DNA of 64,000 bases from Charina bottae (Eukaryota > Chordata > Lepidosauria > Squamata > Charinaidae): assembly GCA_023362775.1 (NCBI GenBank), contig JALMGJ010000001.1, positions 65,358,001-65,422,000 of the forward strand, written 5' to 3'. A program made the translations under genes and the position numbers. This document shows positions 46,476 to 56,994 of the stretch, in pieces. Each line of letters opens with the position of its first letter. Positions within the stretch are counted from its first letter, which is position 1. The notes beneath the pieces are model-generated. The model was not told the origin of the DNA and searched no databases. It worked only from the letters and a program-made list of their open reading frames with translations.

Positions 46476-46953
46476 TTTCAAGACTTTTTCTCTCAACGAG
46501 AACCATTTAAAATACAATCAAGTCCGTAATCCTGAGAGATCTTAAAAATAAAACATTGCAAACCTATTTTCTTCTTTTGACCAGTTCTGCAGAACTGCAA
46601 TCTTTATGGATGGTGGATTCCACTTCAGACTGAAGAAAGTCTTTAACGAAAACAAGGTATTTGATTTGTCTAGACACCTGTAAAGGAAAAGGAAAGGTAT
46701 ATAACTATGGCTGTTCTATATCCCCTTGGACACAACTGTTTAAAACTTTATTCCTATTGGGAAGTACAGGGCTGCAGCATCCAGTGAAAGAATGCTTGTC
46801 ACATGAGTGACTGGGACTAAGATTCTGGCAGGTGAGCTTTCTCTTTCAAGGATGGAAATATCTTGTTTTTACATGTTTCTTAAGTCTTAAATACCAATTT
46901 CACAATGTTCCCCACTGATAATCTCAACAACCAATCTCATTTAGTGTTTAGTG

Positions 46954-47179
46954 CAGGGCTTTCCAAAGTGCCGCCGCTGGCGACACACTAGTGGCGGCGG
47001 CGCGCGCATGGCGGCGGCGCAGGGGGGCGGTGGCAGCCTCCGCTAAAACGCGGAAGCACTGATCCCGCGCCGCTGCCACTGTGCATGCACGCGCCGCCGC
47101 TTCCGGGTGGTGTGGCGACACACCACGCTGTGTGTGGCGACACACTTTTGGGTCGCGACACACAGTTTGGAAAGCTCTG
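46954..47179. mobile_element. hAT MITE, CAGGGCTTTCCAAA family, copy 4
   Basis: 226 bases between GTTTAGTG at 46946-46953 and 47180-47187. Ends CAGGGCTTTCCAAAGTGCC and CACAGTTTGGAAAGCTCTG, with GTGGCGACACAC subterminal repeats. Confidence 0.95.
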
Positions 47180-47629
47180 GTTTAGTGGTTTGCCACTACA
47201 TTTCCATACTACAATTTCTTTCTAGGTGCTCTGATCACATAAAAGAGAGACCAGGGGCTACATAAAGTATACAGACTATGTTGCCCACACATCCAAAAAA
47301 ATCAGATTCATAGTTTACAATGTTCCTAGGTACACCTTTGTTTCTGGAGGTTTAAATGGCTTTAGTAGCTTGCAGCCAATGGTAATGGAGGGTTTGGCAA
47401 CCCACAGATCATAGCCCCAATGCAGCCTCTTTATAATCCCCAGAAACCAAGCCCCAAATTTTGAGGGCAAACTCCAAGAAACAGTGGATCAATTTCCTAT
47501 AGATTTTGGGGGAGAATAACGAAGAAAACAGCATATCGGACTTCTTTGAGAAAATGATTTGCCTCCCCCAACAAATGGAAAAAATGCTGTTTCAGCCATT
47601 GCAGTCCTTACTTTTTTTAGATTTGTTTT

Positions 47630-48725
47630 ATCCTGCCTTTATTATTTTTATAAATAACTCAAGGTGGGGAACATACCTAATACTCCTTCCTCCTCCTATT
47701 TTCCCCACAACCACCACCCTGTGAGGTGAGTTGGGCTGAGAGAGAGTGACTGGCCCAAGGTCACCCAGCTGGCTTTCATGCCTAAGGCGGGACTAGAACT
47801 CTCAGTCTCCTGGTTTCCTATTGGCTCCTTCCCAGGGCTGAGAGAGAGTGACAGGCCCAAGGTCACCCAGCCGGCTTTCATGTCTAAGGCGGGACTAGAA
47901 CTCTAATGGCAGAAAGTGAAGAGGAACTAAAGAGCCTCTTGATGAGGTTGAAAGAGGAGAGTGCAAAAGCTGGCTTGAAACTCAACATTAAAAAAACTCA
48001 GATCATGGCATCTGGTCCCATCACTTCCTGGCAAATAGAAGGCGAAGAAATGGAAGCAGTGACAGATTTTATTTTCTTGGGCTCCAAGATCACCGCAGAC
48101 GGTGACTGCAGCCATGAAATTAAAAGAGGCTTGCTCCTTGGGAGGAAAGCTATGGCAAACCTAGACAGCATATTAAAAAGCAGAGACATCACCTTGCTGA
48201 CAAAGGTCCGTATAGTTAAAGCTATGGTTTTTCCAGTAGTAATGTATGGCTGTGAGAGTTGGACCATAAGGAAGGCTGAGCGCCGAATAATTGATGCTTT
48301 CAAACTGTGGTGCTGGAGAAGACTCTTAAGAGTCCCTTGGACTGCAAGGAGGTCAAATCAGTCAATCCTAAAGGAAATCAACCCTGACTGCTCATTGGAA
48401 GGACAGATACTGAAGCTGAAGCTCAAATACTTTGGCCACCTAATGCGAAGAGAGGACTCACTGGAAAAGACCCTGATGCTGGGAAAGACTGAAGGCAAAA
48501 GGAGAAGGGGACGGAAGAAGATGAGATGGTTAGATAGCATCACTGATGTAACGAACATGAATTTGAGCAAACTCCGAGAGACAGTGGAGGACAGGAAGGC
48601 CTGGCGTGCTATGGTCCATGAGGTCACGAAGAGTCGGACACGACTAAACGACTGAACAACAACAACAACAACAACTCACAGTCTCCTGGTTTCTAGCCCG
48701 GTGCCTTACTAGACCAAACTGGATC
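47630..48725 (-). mobile_element. tRNA-derived SINE, inverted, interrupted by BovB
   Basis: Minus-strand SINE with two body units (47710-47812 and 47818-47903). It is cut at 47903 by a truncated BovB and resumes at 48673 with CACAGTCTCCTGGTTTCTAG and GACCAAACTGG at its head. Confidence 0.85.
47904..48672 (+). mobile_element. BovB LINE, 5'-truncated, 3' end of ORF2
   Basis: 769 bases matching the last quarter of the full BovB at 56995-60191. One open frame to 48653 encodes the end of the reverse-transcriptase region and the C-terminus (VHEVTKSRTRLND). It ends in (ACA)n. AACTC flanks at 47899-47903 and 48673-48677 look like a short target duplication inside the SINE. Unlike the longer copy, this part has no stop codons. 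Confidence 0.92.
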
Positions 48726-49084
48726 TTGTTCAATATATATTCACCCCATATTCACCCACACTGAGCTGAATCTTCAGTATTAACCAGAAAGCTACCTGTG
48801 ATTAATTCAAAATATGGCTATGTTGGCTATCCACTTAGGGACACAATTCAAAGTGTTAGTGCTACATTGCTTTGGACCCAAATCCCCCAACAGAAGTCTC
48901 TGTATACGTGCAGCATCCTGAGAAGCATTGCTGTCTCTGCCCTGAGAACAGCCACACAGAAAGAACACTCTCATTTGTGGAAACACAGTCTTATGGGATG
49001 CTCTACCAGAGGGAGGGTTAGCGGCAGTTTGTTGGCTGTGCAGCTCTGGGCAAAGACACATAGAGATACACCATATTTACACAC

Positions 49085-49320
49085 CATTCCAAAGAGACAA
49101 TACAAAAGCTAAGAAGGAAACCAAAAGACCAGAACACATCCTCTCCAGAAGCCAACACTCAAGCAGGGATTAACACCAGACAAACAGTCAAGCAGAAAAC
49201 AATACCCTAATCAAGGAACTACCAAGGAGAAAACCACACCCCCACCAACACTGGCAGGGCAAGCTACTGTATATAAACAGGGAGCAAACCCCACACTCAC
49301 TAGCTCTCAGGAAATCAATG
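49085..49320 (+). mobile_element. Penelope-like element fragment
   Basis: CTAATCAAGGAACTACCAAG, ACCCCCACCAACACTGGCAG and TATATAAACAGGGAGCAAA follow the same order as the inverse of 63561-63700. Only the region after the protein is preserved. Confidence 0.6.
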
Positions 49321-49839
49321 CAGATGTATTCTAATGACCACATTGTCCCAAGTCGTGATCGAGGAACTGGATAACAGGTTCCTCTACATTTGCCTCCAAA
49401 GCAGTCTGGTCAGAACAAAAACTCCACATGATGAAGTCAAGCAGGAAGCAGTCCAAACTAAGGCCAGGTTTGAAACACATCTGGTGAGGACATGGTGAGC
49501 TAGACGTCCCTGAAGGAGTGGGGATGGCATTTACGGTGGTCGGATGTCGGATTGTGGCTGGCAAAATCTCTCCAGAAAAAGGAGAGATCGTGAGATTGCC
49601 CATGTACTCCTGCTACTTGTAAGTAGACTACAGAAACCAAGGTTTTTGCAGTCGGCTTATGAGGCAAGCAGCTTGGAGTCAAGGGAATCCAGCTAAGCTC
49701 ACAGTTGTACCATAGCCTATATGGACATCAAGCTCGACCGAGTCTCATTTCTTAATCACTTTTGGAATTACCTTTTTACTGCTTTTCAAATGTTAAGAAC
49801 CTTTAGAACAGTAAGTTTTTATTGCACTCACTGGGTGAG

Positions 49840-50960
49840 TCTCCTTCTTAGCAAAAGAAGTTTTAAGTATGAGTTTAAGGACTTAGAAAAAATTTACTTT
49901 TTAGAATAAACAGCAAAAGGGTGTTTAGAGTGTTGATTTTGGAAAGTTAAAAATGGACTAAGGGTTCAGATGGATTTGAAATAAGACTTTGAAATTAATT
50001 ATAAGAATCCTTCCTGTGGGAAATTGCTGCTGTTTGGATTCCTTAGGGGGAAAAAACATGATAGGATGGGACTTTGAAGGTTGGACACTAGAGGGAACTA
50101 GAAGAAACTAAAGATTACAATTAAAGGAGAATACTTTAATACTTAAAGTCGACTCGTTAACAAAGAATGGAGCAAAATACTTTAACATTGAACTTTATGA
50201 AGGGTATTTGTGAACAATGGACTTATTTATTTATTTATTTAATTTATATGACCACCCATCTCCCCTCATGGGGAACTCTGGGCGGTTCACAATAAATAAA
50301 TTAAAATAGAATCTAAAAATATATAAAAACCACAATAGTACAATACAATAAGTAATTATAAAATCCAGATGGACAAAGGCATTCATTAAAAGGACATTAA
50401 AATTAGGGGATTAGCCACCCCCCATGAGGAACTACCCCTTCCTCCTTCCCATGCCAATTAACTTAGAAGTTAATTTTAAGAATGTCTGTTATCATAGACA
50501 GATGGTGTGTAAATGATGTTACAGAAGAGAAACAAGCTCTACTGGACAAGACTGAAACTGAAAGACTGAAAGATTGTTAAAAGTACAGGGAAGAAATATA
50601 ACGTTTGTTTATTTGATCAAGGTTAAAATAGGTATGTGCTATCTTTGGTAACCCTTAATGGACTTTTGCTGACCCGGAATGAATTACAAGGTTTTAAGAT
50701 TTTTATTATAGTTAAGAGATGAGATATGGGAAGAAGAAAGCATTTGTTGTATTTTAAGAGATGGTGGCAAGTTATTAAAATTGTTTATACTTGTTGTGAT
50801 GAAAGGGGAAGTTACTCCTTTATATATATATATATTTTCTTTTTCTATTCTTCTTTCTTTCCTTTTCTGTATTTTCTAATTTTTCTTTTTACTCTTATTT
50901 TTTGAGTTTGTATTAGTTTTTATCTTTTCAATTGTAATCTTTAATAAAATTATTACAAAC
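49840..50960 (+). mobile_element. Possible L1 LINE non-coding remnant
   Basis: A purine-rich stretch, then a T-rich 3' end (about 50820-50960) closing in AATAAAATTATTAC, as in squamate L1 3' UTRs. No coding part is left. An inverted L2-like 3' end (50221-50440) is inserted or adjacent. Confidence 0.4.
50221..50440 (-). mobile_element. LINE 3' end, inverted (L2/CR1-like)
   Basis: TTATTTATTTATTTA tail, then ACTCTGGGCGGTTCACAAT, the inverse of the common LINE 3' end. Confidence 0.6.
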
Positions 50961-51260
50961 TAAAGCCAGGCTTAATCCTAGCAGCCACCCTCCTGGCCCT
51001 CCTACAACATACACCATACCTTCTTCAAAGATCCAGTCTGCTTCTGCTGCTGGTGAATTCAGGCTCTAGTGTAACAGACAGAGAGGCTACCGAAAGCACA
51101 AAACCATCCCAAACTCCAGATCCAGCGATCATTCAATGCTGAGGAGCCATAAACATGGTCCCCAGGCACTGGCTAAATCCAATAATCAAGTTGTGTATTG
51201 TATACCTTCCAGACCAGGCAAGCCAAATGAGGTGGTCTCACCTGCTCTCCCACAATCCTC

Positions 51261-51640
51261 ATGGTGAGAACTATTGGCATCAACTCCTCTCAACAGGGGT
51301 GTGGGCCAATGTGTCAGCTTTCTGATGCTTTGATGGCACACTTCTGGCATACCCTATTTCAACTGCTGGATGTTAGGCTGCACCTGTCCTCAACCCATCA
51401 CCCACAGTTGATTGGGGAAACTGAAAGAAAAAAAATGCCATCGTGGAGCAATTTCTTCATTGCTCTGTTAACCTCAAGGCTCGATCTATTTACCCATGGC
51501 AGAGTTTGCTTATGACAACTCTGTGGATACCTTCACTCAGCTTTGTGAGCCCCACTAGACAGACCAGACTATGGGATCAACTCCAGAGAATGTCTACAAA
51601 TACTTTTATTGAAAGTGGTTATAATAATAGAATCTTTCAA
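51261..51640 (+). mobile_element. Ty3/Gypsy integrase fragment
   Basis: Broken frames read CQLSDALMAHFWHTLFQLLD and LSSTHHPQLIGETER, then in another frame MAEFAYDNS. This is the order of a Gypsy integrase core (FW, SSAYHPQ..GQTER, FAYN). At least one frameshift near 51470. Confidence 0.75.
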
Positions 51641-51649
51641 GTCTGATTT

Positions 51650-51699
51650 TCCTCCTCCTCCTCCTCCTCCTCCTCCTCCTCCTCCTCCTCCTCCTCCTG
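51650..51699. repeat. (CCT)n microsatellite
   Basis: About 16 uninterrupted CTC/CCT units; a pure purine/pyrimidine tract. Confidence 0.95.
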
Positions 51700-51754
51700 G
51701 AGGTGACTGAGCTGCTTCCAAACATTATCTGGACATTCTGGACTTTAAAAATGT

Positions 51755-51830
51755 TTTAGCTTTTGTTGCCGCCCACAGTCACTTATGTGAGATTGGTGGC
51801 CATACAAATTGAATAATAATTTTAAAAAAC
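51755..51830 (+). mobile_element. LINE 3' end (L2/CR1-like)
   Basis: TGCCGCCCACAGTCACTTATG, GTGGCCATACAAATTG and an A-rich tail. Confidence 0.55.
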
Positions 51831-52141
51831 ACCAAAGTCTGCATATGTTTACCAAAGTCATCTTCCTTACTCTCTACAGCTGTCACCCTTTAAAGCCACA
51901 TCCATCCATTCATTTATCCATCCACCCACCCATCCATCTTGTATGCCGCCCGACTCCCACCATCTCTTACCATTCTTGCCTTTGCCCTGTTGGAGATTCT
52001 ATGTAAAGATCAAATCAAATGGTGTTCTCCACTGTGGTTCCCTAACATGTGAGAAACTGTATTTTTCCATTCTCTCTCTGCGCTGAGTGTTTCCCAAAAC
52101 ATTCCACCGATAAGCTGCAGGTGCCAACACCATGTGACATC

Positions 52142-52610
52142 TGTTATGGCTAGCAAATCGGCCGTCCCGTGGGAACGTTTTCCCGGGGGGAGACAATGTG
52201 CAACATTGCCATCTCGTGGCGATTTATATTATGTGCAACAGACTTTAAAGTTTTAACATTAAGTGTATGTAACCCATGACCCCATGTTTTCCTCCAATCA
52301 GAATGCTGAAACAAGTGTATATCTCAGCTGTGAACTATGGGTCTATGCTTCTTGACTTCTGTCTGTCATGTTGCCATGTACTCTGTTCCTGAACTGTAAC
52401 TATGCCTGCCTTTTGTATAGGCCATGGTTTTCTTCACATCTGCTGATGGAACTCTGCTTATGGTTTGTTTGTTTTTTCTTTTTGCAATAATGTAACTCAT
52501 ATCCATTATTGCCTTATGCTACAAGTAAACTACTTTTAGCCCTAAACGCTGCACTCTGTTTGTTTTGTTTACTCTGCGCCACTGAAACCCCATAAGCCAG
52601 CAATATCCCA
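52142..52610 (+). mobile_element. Probable solo LTR with 4-bp duplication
   Basis: 469 bases beginning TGTTATGGCTAGC and ending AATATCCCA (TG...CA), flanked by CATC at 52138-52141 and 52611-52614. No coding sequence. The superfamily is unclear: Gypsy and some endogenous retroviruses both leave 4-base duplications. Strand is a guess. Confidence 0.6.
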
Positions 52611-53039
52611 CATCTCAGAAGTCTCCTTCAGAACAGCTAGATTGTGTCAAGGCCATATGCTCTGCTGCTCATCACTTTAAGGAAGGCTCCCCTATCATTC
52701 TCAGGAAGCACATCTGGCTTGGTGGCTCTTAGCCCTTTAATTCAAAAGGGAAGAGGTTCAAGATGGTGTGGGAGCTAAAGTTTCCCAAAGCAAGAATGCC
52801 AATTATGCCAATAACCAACTGCCAGCTCAGTACCAAGTCTCAGAAATGCAAAGCAAGGTGCCAAAAGCTTTAAAAAAACAGGAAGACAGTGAATAAAAAA
52901 TGGATTACACTCTAATTTTGAAGCTGTTTAAGCAACTTCATTCTAGCCTGCAATAATGATTCTTATCTAACCATGTCTGAGTAGCTTCTGCAGTCTGAGC
53001 TGGGGAATCTGACAATTCAAAAACCAAGAAAGATCAAAG

Positions 53040-53410
53040 GACCTAGGAACGTTTAGCCTTGAGAAGACTTGGGTGGACATGATAGTACTCTTCAAATATT
53101 TGAAAGGATATCACACAGAACAAGGTCAAGGCTTGTTTTCCATCATTTCAGGGTGAAGGATGTTGATAAATGATATTTAAATTAAAGGACAGCAGATTCC
53201 AATTTGAATGTTAGAAAAAAAACCAGCAGTTCAAGAGTGGAATCAATTACTCATAGAGGTGGTAGACTCCCTTTCACTGGATGTATTCAAGGGAAGGCTA
53301 GGCAGCCATCTGTCAGGGATACTTCAATTTGGATTTTTTCACTTAGCAATGGGTTGGACTCAATGGCAAAAATGCCCCCTTAAGAATCTAGGATTCTATC
53401 ATTCTTCCTG
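53040..53410 (+). mobile_element. CR1 LINE 3' region
   Basis: TTTAGCCTTGAGAAGACTTG, TTCAAGGGAAGGCTAGGCAG, CATCTGTCAGGGATACTTC and GATTCTATCATTC follow the CR1 3' end order. Confidence 0.75.
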
Positions 53411-53509
53411 GATACTAATGTTTATTGAAAGCTATGATGGAGTGATAGTATTGTTTTGCAGCCATACAGTTTTCCCAACAGATGCAACCTTGGTTGTAGG
53501 CTACATTGT

Positions 53510-53513
<4 letters not shown>

Positions 53514-53551
<38 letters not shown>

Positions 53552-53565
53552 TGTATGCGCGCGCA
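53514..53565. repeat. (GT)n microsatellite
   Basis: About 20 GT units with one interruption, then a short CG-rich GCGCGCGC run. Confidence 0.93.
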
Positions 53566-54246
53566 TAGGTGAGAGAATGCAATGACTCACTTGAGCTCAG
53601 ACATAGGAAGATGGAGTGGGAGTAACAGTTCAGTGTATGTGGATTACATCAAAAGGGAAAATCAAGATAGGAAATCTTTTTACAGAGATTGTAAAACTGA
53701 CTAAAAAGATTAGGATTGGGTTAGTCAATAAGGTTGCCCATGAAATTCACTAGATGCCTCCAGATTGAGGTGATAGGAGGCAGGCGAGACAGCAATTCCC
53801 ACAAAGAAGAAAATGCTCATCTAACCCCACCACAGATCCAAGATCTCATTTTGTGATTATTTATTACTTTATTTACATACATCTGTATGCTGCCTACTTG
53901 CCAAATTCTAGATCTGAGCTTTGTTGCAGACAATCTGGAAGAAAATCAGCTTGGCTATCCAAGGAGGAAAAAAGATGTGATTACATTACAGTGATCACTG
54001 CAAATATGTGAGCAATGCTAAACCCCTGTGTAGAGGGGCCCTGTATTTATATACAGTATATCATGCTTGACCAAGAATAATGAAAGCTTAACAAATCTGG
54101 AAGGCACATAATTGGGAAGGCTGATATAACTGGACCCTCAGTCAAAGCAGAACTGGCAGTTGTAGACACTGACAAACAACACTGCATCTCCAAGACACTT
54201 CTGCAGCAAATATAATTTATGCCACACCTTTCTGCTCTGGGAGCAT

Positions 54247-54358
<112 letters not shown>

Positions 54359-54427
54359 CTACAGATTAAATTTAATAAAATAAATCCGCAAATTGTCTAA
54401 TAATTGGTGTAGAAAGAATATAATCCT

Positions 54428-54598
54428 TAGGCATGGAAGTTGGCTGGGTGACCTTGAGCCAGTCACTCTCTCTCAGCCCAACCCACCTCACAGGGTTGTT
54501 GTTGTGGGCAAAATAGGAGGGAGCACTACGTACACTGCCTTGAGTTGTTCAGAAAAAAGGCAGGATATAAATCAAATAAATACATATATACATAAATC
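54428..54598 (+). mobile_element. tRNA-derived SINE, 5'-truncated
   Basis: Starts within the body (TTAGGCATGGAAGTTGGCTG), then CAGCCCAACCCACCTCACAG and an AAATA tail. The tRNA-like head is missing. Confidence 0.75.
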
Positions 54599-54679
54599 TG
54601 GTGAAAGAGACGCATGTTTACAGATTTCCTACATACTGAGAGAATGGGGGCCAACATATGACTTCCAAGGGAAAAGTTT

Positions 54680-55545
54680 CTCTTTTTTTTTACATAAATT
54701 TTATTAAGATTTTAAAATATACAAAGTTAAAAGTTAGAAATGAAACAGAAACAGAAATACAAATTAAAAAAAGAAAGAAAAAGTGTAGGAAAGTAAAAGA
54801 AAAGAAAAAGATATAGAAATAGATTAACTTCCGATCCATCTCTGGTCATAGGAATAAAAGAAAATTATCTTACATGTTAACTTTTCGTATAATATTCATA
54901 AACATTTCTTGTCTAATATATTCTATTTATATATAACTATTCTTCAAAACCCCATACAAGCTTTGCCCCTCCTGCTTTTTGCAAATAATCCATCAATGGT
55001 TTCCACTCTTTGAGATAGTAACTGAGTTTTCTTTTAATAAACATGTCAATTTATCATTTTCTGCCATATCCATTAGTTTTAACATCCATTCTTGTATCGT
55101 TGGTGTAGTTTGATTTTTCCAGTTTTGTGCATAAAGAAGTCTTGCTGCTGTAATCATATATTGTATAATTCTAATATAATATTTTTCTATTTGTACATCT
55201 AATATTCCCAATAAAAATAATTCTGGTTTAAATGGGATTCAAATTTGTAATATATTCTGCATCAATGAATGTATTTGAGTCCAAAATTTCTTTGCTACCT
55301 TACATATCCACCACATATGATAAAAAGACCCCTCTTGTTTTTTACATTTCCAACAAATGTTGGAAACAGTCCCATACATTTTAGCAAGTTTTTGTGGGGT
55401 CATGTACCATCTATACATCATCTTATAAAAATTTTCTTTCAAATTGTAACACACAGTAAATTTTAGTCTTTTATTCCACATATCTTCCCATTGTTGCATT
55501 TGCCAAGGGAATACTTTCCATAGTCTAGGAACGATGCAGGAGATG
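54680..55545 (-). mobile_element. L1 LINE, 5'-truncated, inverted
   Basis: Begins with a T run (the poly(A) of a minus-strand element). The minus strand encodes the L1 ORF2 C-terminus with LKENFYKMMYRWYMTP and CWKCKKQEGSFYHMWWIC, paralogous to the element at 19935. The frame breaks near 55212-55238. Confidence 0.85.
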
Positions 55546-55639
55546 AGCTTTTGACTGCAGGGATATGTTCAAAAGGGTTTCTGCTGCTAATCTTAAGAAC
55601 TGGATGGGTTTGTAACCAGAAATACTCAGGCCTTAAGTA

Positions 55640-55870
55640 TTTAGAGCCTTAAATCGAGTTGAATTATCCATTCAGTCGTATCCGACCCTTGGCGATTCCA
55701 TAAGCCAGCTCTCTCCATGATTTCCAAAATTGTACAGCTTCTTTCAGTTGCTTTAAATTTTGGCCTGAGTCTGCTTTGATTACATCCAACCAGTGTGTTC
55801 TTTGGTATCCTTGTCTTTTGCCACTGACCATTCCAAGCATAACATCTTTCTCCAAATACAATACCTTAAA
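55640..55870 (-). mobile_element. RTE-like LINE 3' remnant
   Basis: The minus strand encodes QGYQRTHWLDVIKAD and WRELAYGIAKGRIRLNG, similar to the C-terminus of RTE/BovB-type ORF2 but from a different, older family. Confidence 0.55.
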
Positions 55871-56004
55871 TTATTCTTGGTAAACAATTGGCAACCTATA
55901 CAGAACTTTCAGTACATCAGGCATCATATGATCCATGTACTCAGCCCCAGTTAACACTCTTAATTGCAACATTTTGTAGCAAGTTCATCTTCAAGAGATT
56001 TTTT

Positions 56005-56930
56005 TTCTTTTTTTTAATAGTAAATTTTATTAGGTTTATTAGGTTTCAAGAGAAGAACAAAAACTATATAAAAAACCAAAAAACTACAAAGAAAGAAGAA
56101 AACTAAAAAAGTGCGGAAACACAAGAGAAAAATGAGAGTGATCTGCAAGCCATAAGTAAAATCGATCTTCTGGTGGAATGCCATGAAAAGAACCTGGAAT
56201 CTTTGAGGGGGGCAGTTGGGCTGTTTGATTCTTTCAAGAGGAAAGCTCTGTGCACATTGTGGGGATATGTAACTGCTTTGGTTTATTTTGAAGTGGGATA
56301 AGGATTGAAGAATGTTCATCTGGTTTGCTTTAAGGATTTGATTGATGCTACTGATGCCTTTAAAGATTTGGATTTACTGTTTTGAATTGGCTTTGTTTTT
56401 TGGGTTAATTAAGATGAAAATTATTAAAACTGTTGTATTAGGGTTAAATAATGTTTATCTGGTTTGCTTTAAGGAGTTGATTGATGTTATTCCCTTTTAA
56501 AGATATGGAATTACTGTTTTGAATTGTCTTTGTTTTTTGGGTTAAGATTGGGATTATTAAAATTGTTGTACTATTAAGTATAATAGCAGACAACTTATGT
56601 GCTTTTTAATTTGATTCTTATTATAGTAGTCAGAAATGTATAGAATAGTGGTAGGAAGGGAATAATTAAATATGTTTTATCTTTTGGAGGGGAGAAAGAT
56701 GTTTAGGTGGTCTATAAAAATTTTTTTCTTTATTTTAATATAAGGAGGAGGAGTAACTGTACTTAGTGATTTTTATTATGTGTTAAAGTGGAATGACTTA
56801 TAGAAATAATGTGGTGTTTTGGTTTAATATAGAGTAAGAGATTGATTATGGAAATTTTTGTATATCCTTGCTGTTAAAAGTCGGAAGCCACATCTTTTTG
56901 TAAATTTGAAAAAAAAAATTATCTTGTGTT
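56005..56930 (-). mobile_element. L1 insertion with 15-bp duplication and probable 5' inversion
   Basis: Flanked by TTCAAGAGATTTTTT at 55990-56004 and 56931-56945. The left part starts with a T run (3' end on the minus strand), whereas the rest (from about 56160) reads like upstream L1 sequence on the plus strand and ends in an A run. A unit of about 130 bases (56310-56437, 56447-56570) is tandemly repeated. Confidence 0.65.
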
Positions 56931-56994
56931 TTCAAGAGATTTTTTCAAGGACAGTGTTGTAATCATCAGAATTGGATGTCACTAAGGTGTGGGT

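Noticed and set aside
46473..46517. N-terminal extension of TRERF1 by 14 residues
   Set aside because: The extra start would be TTG, directly after an in-frame TGA; the ATG at 46473-46475 matches the family start.
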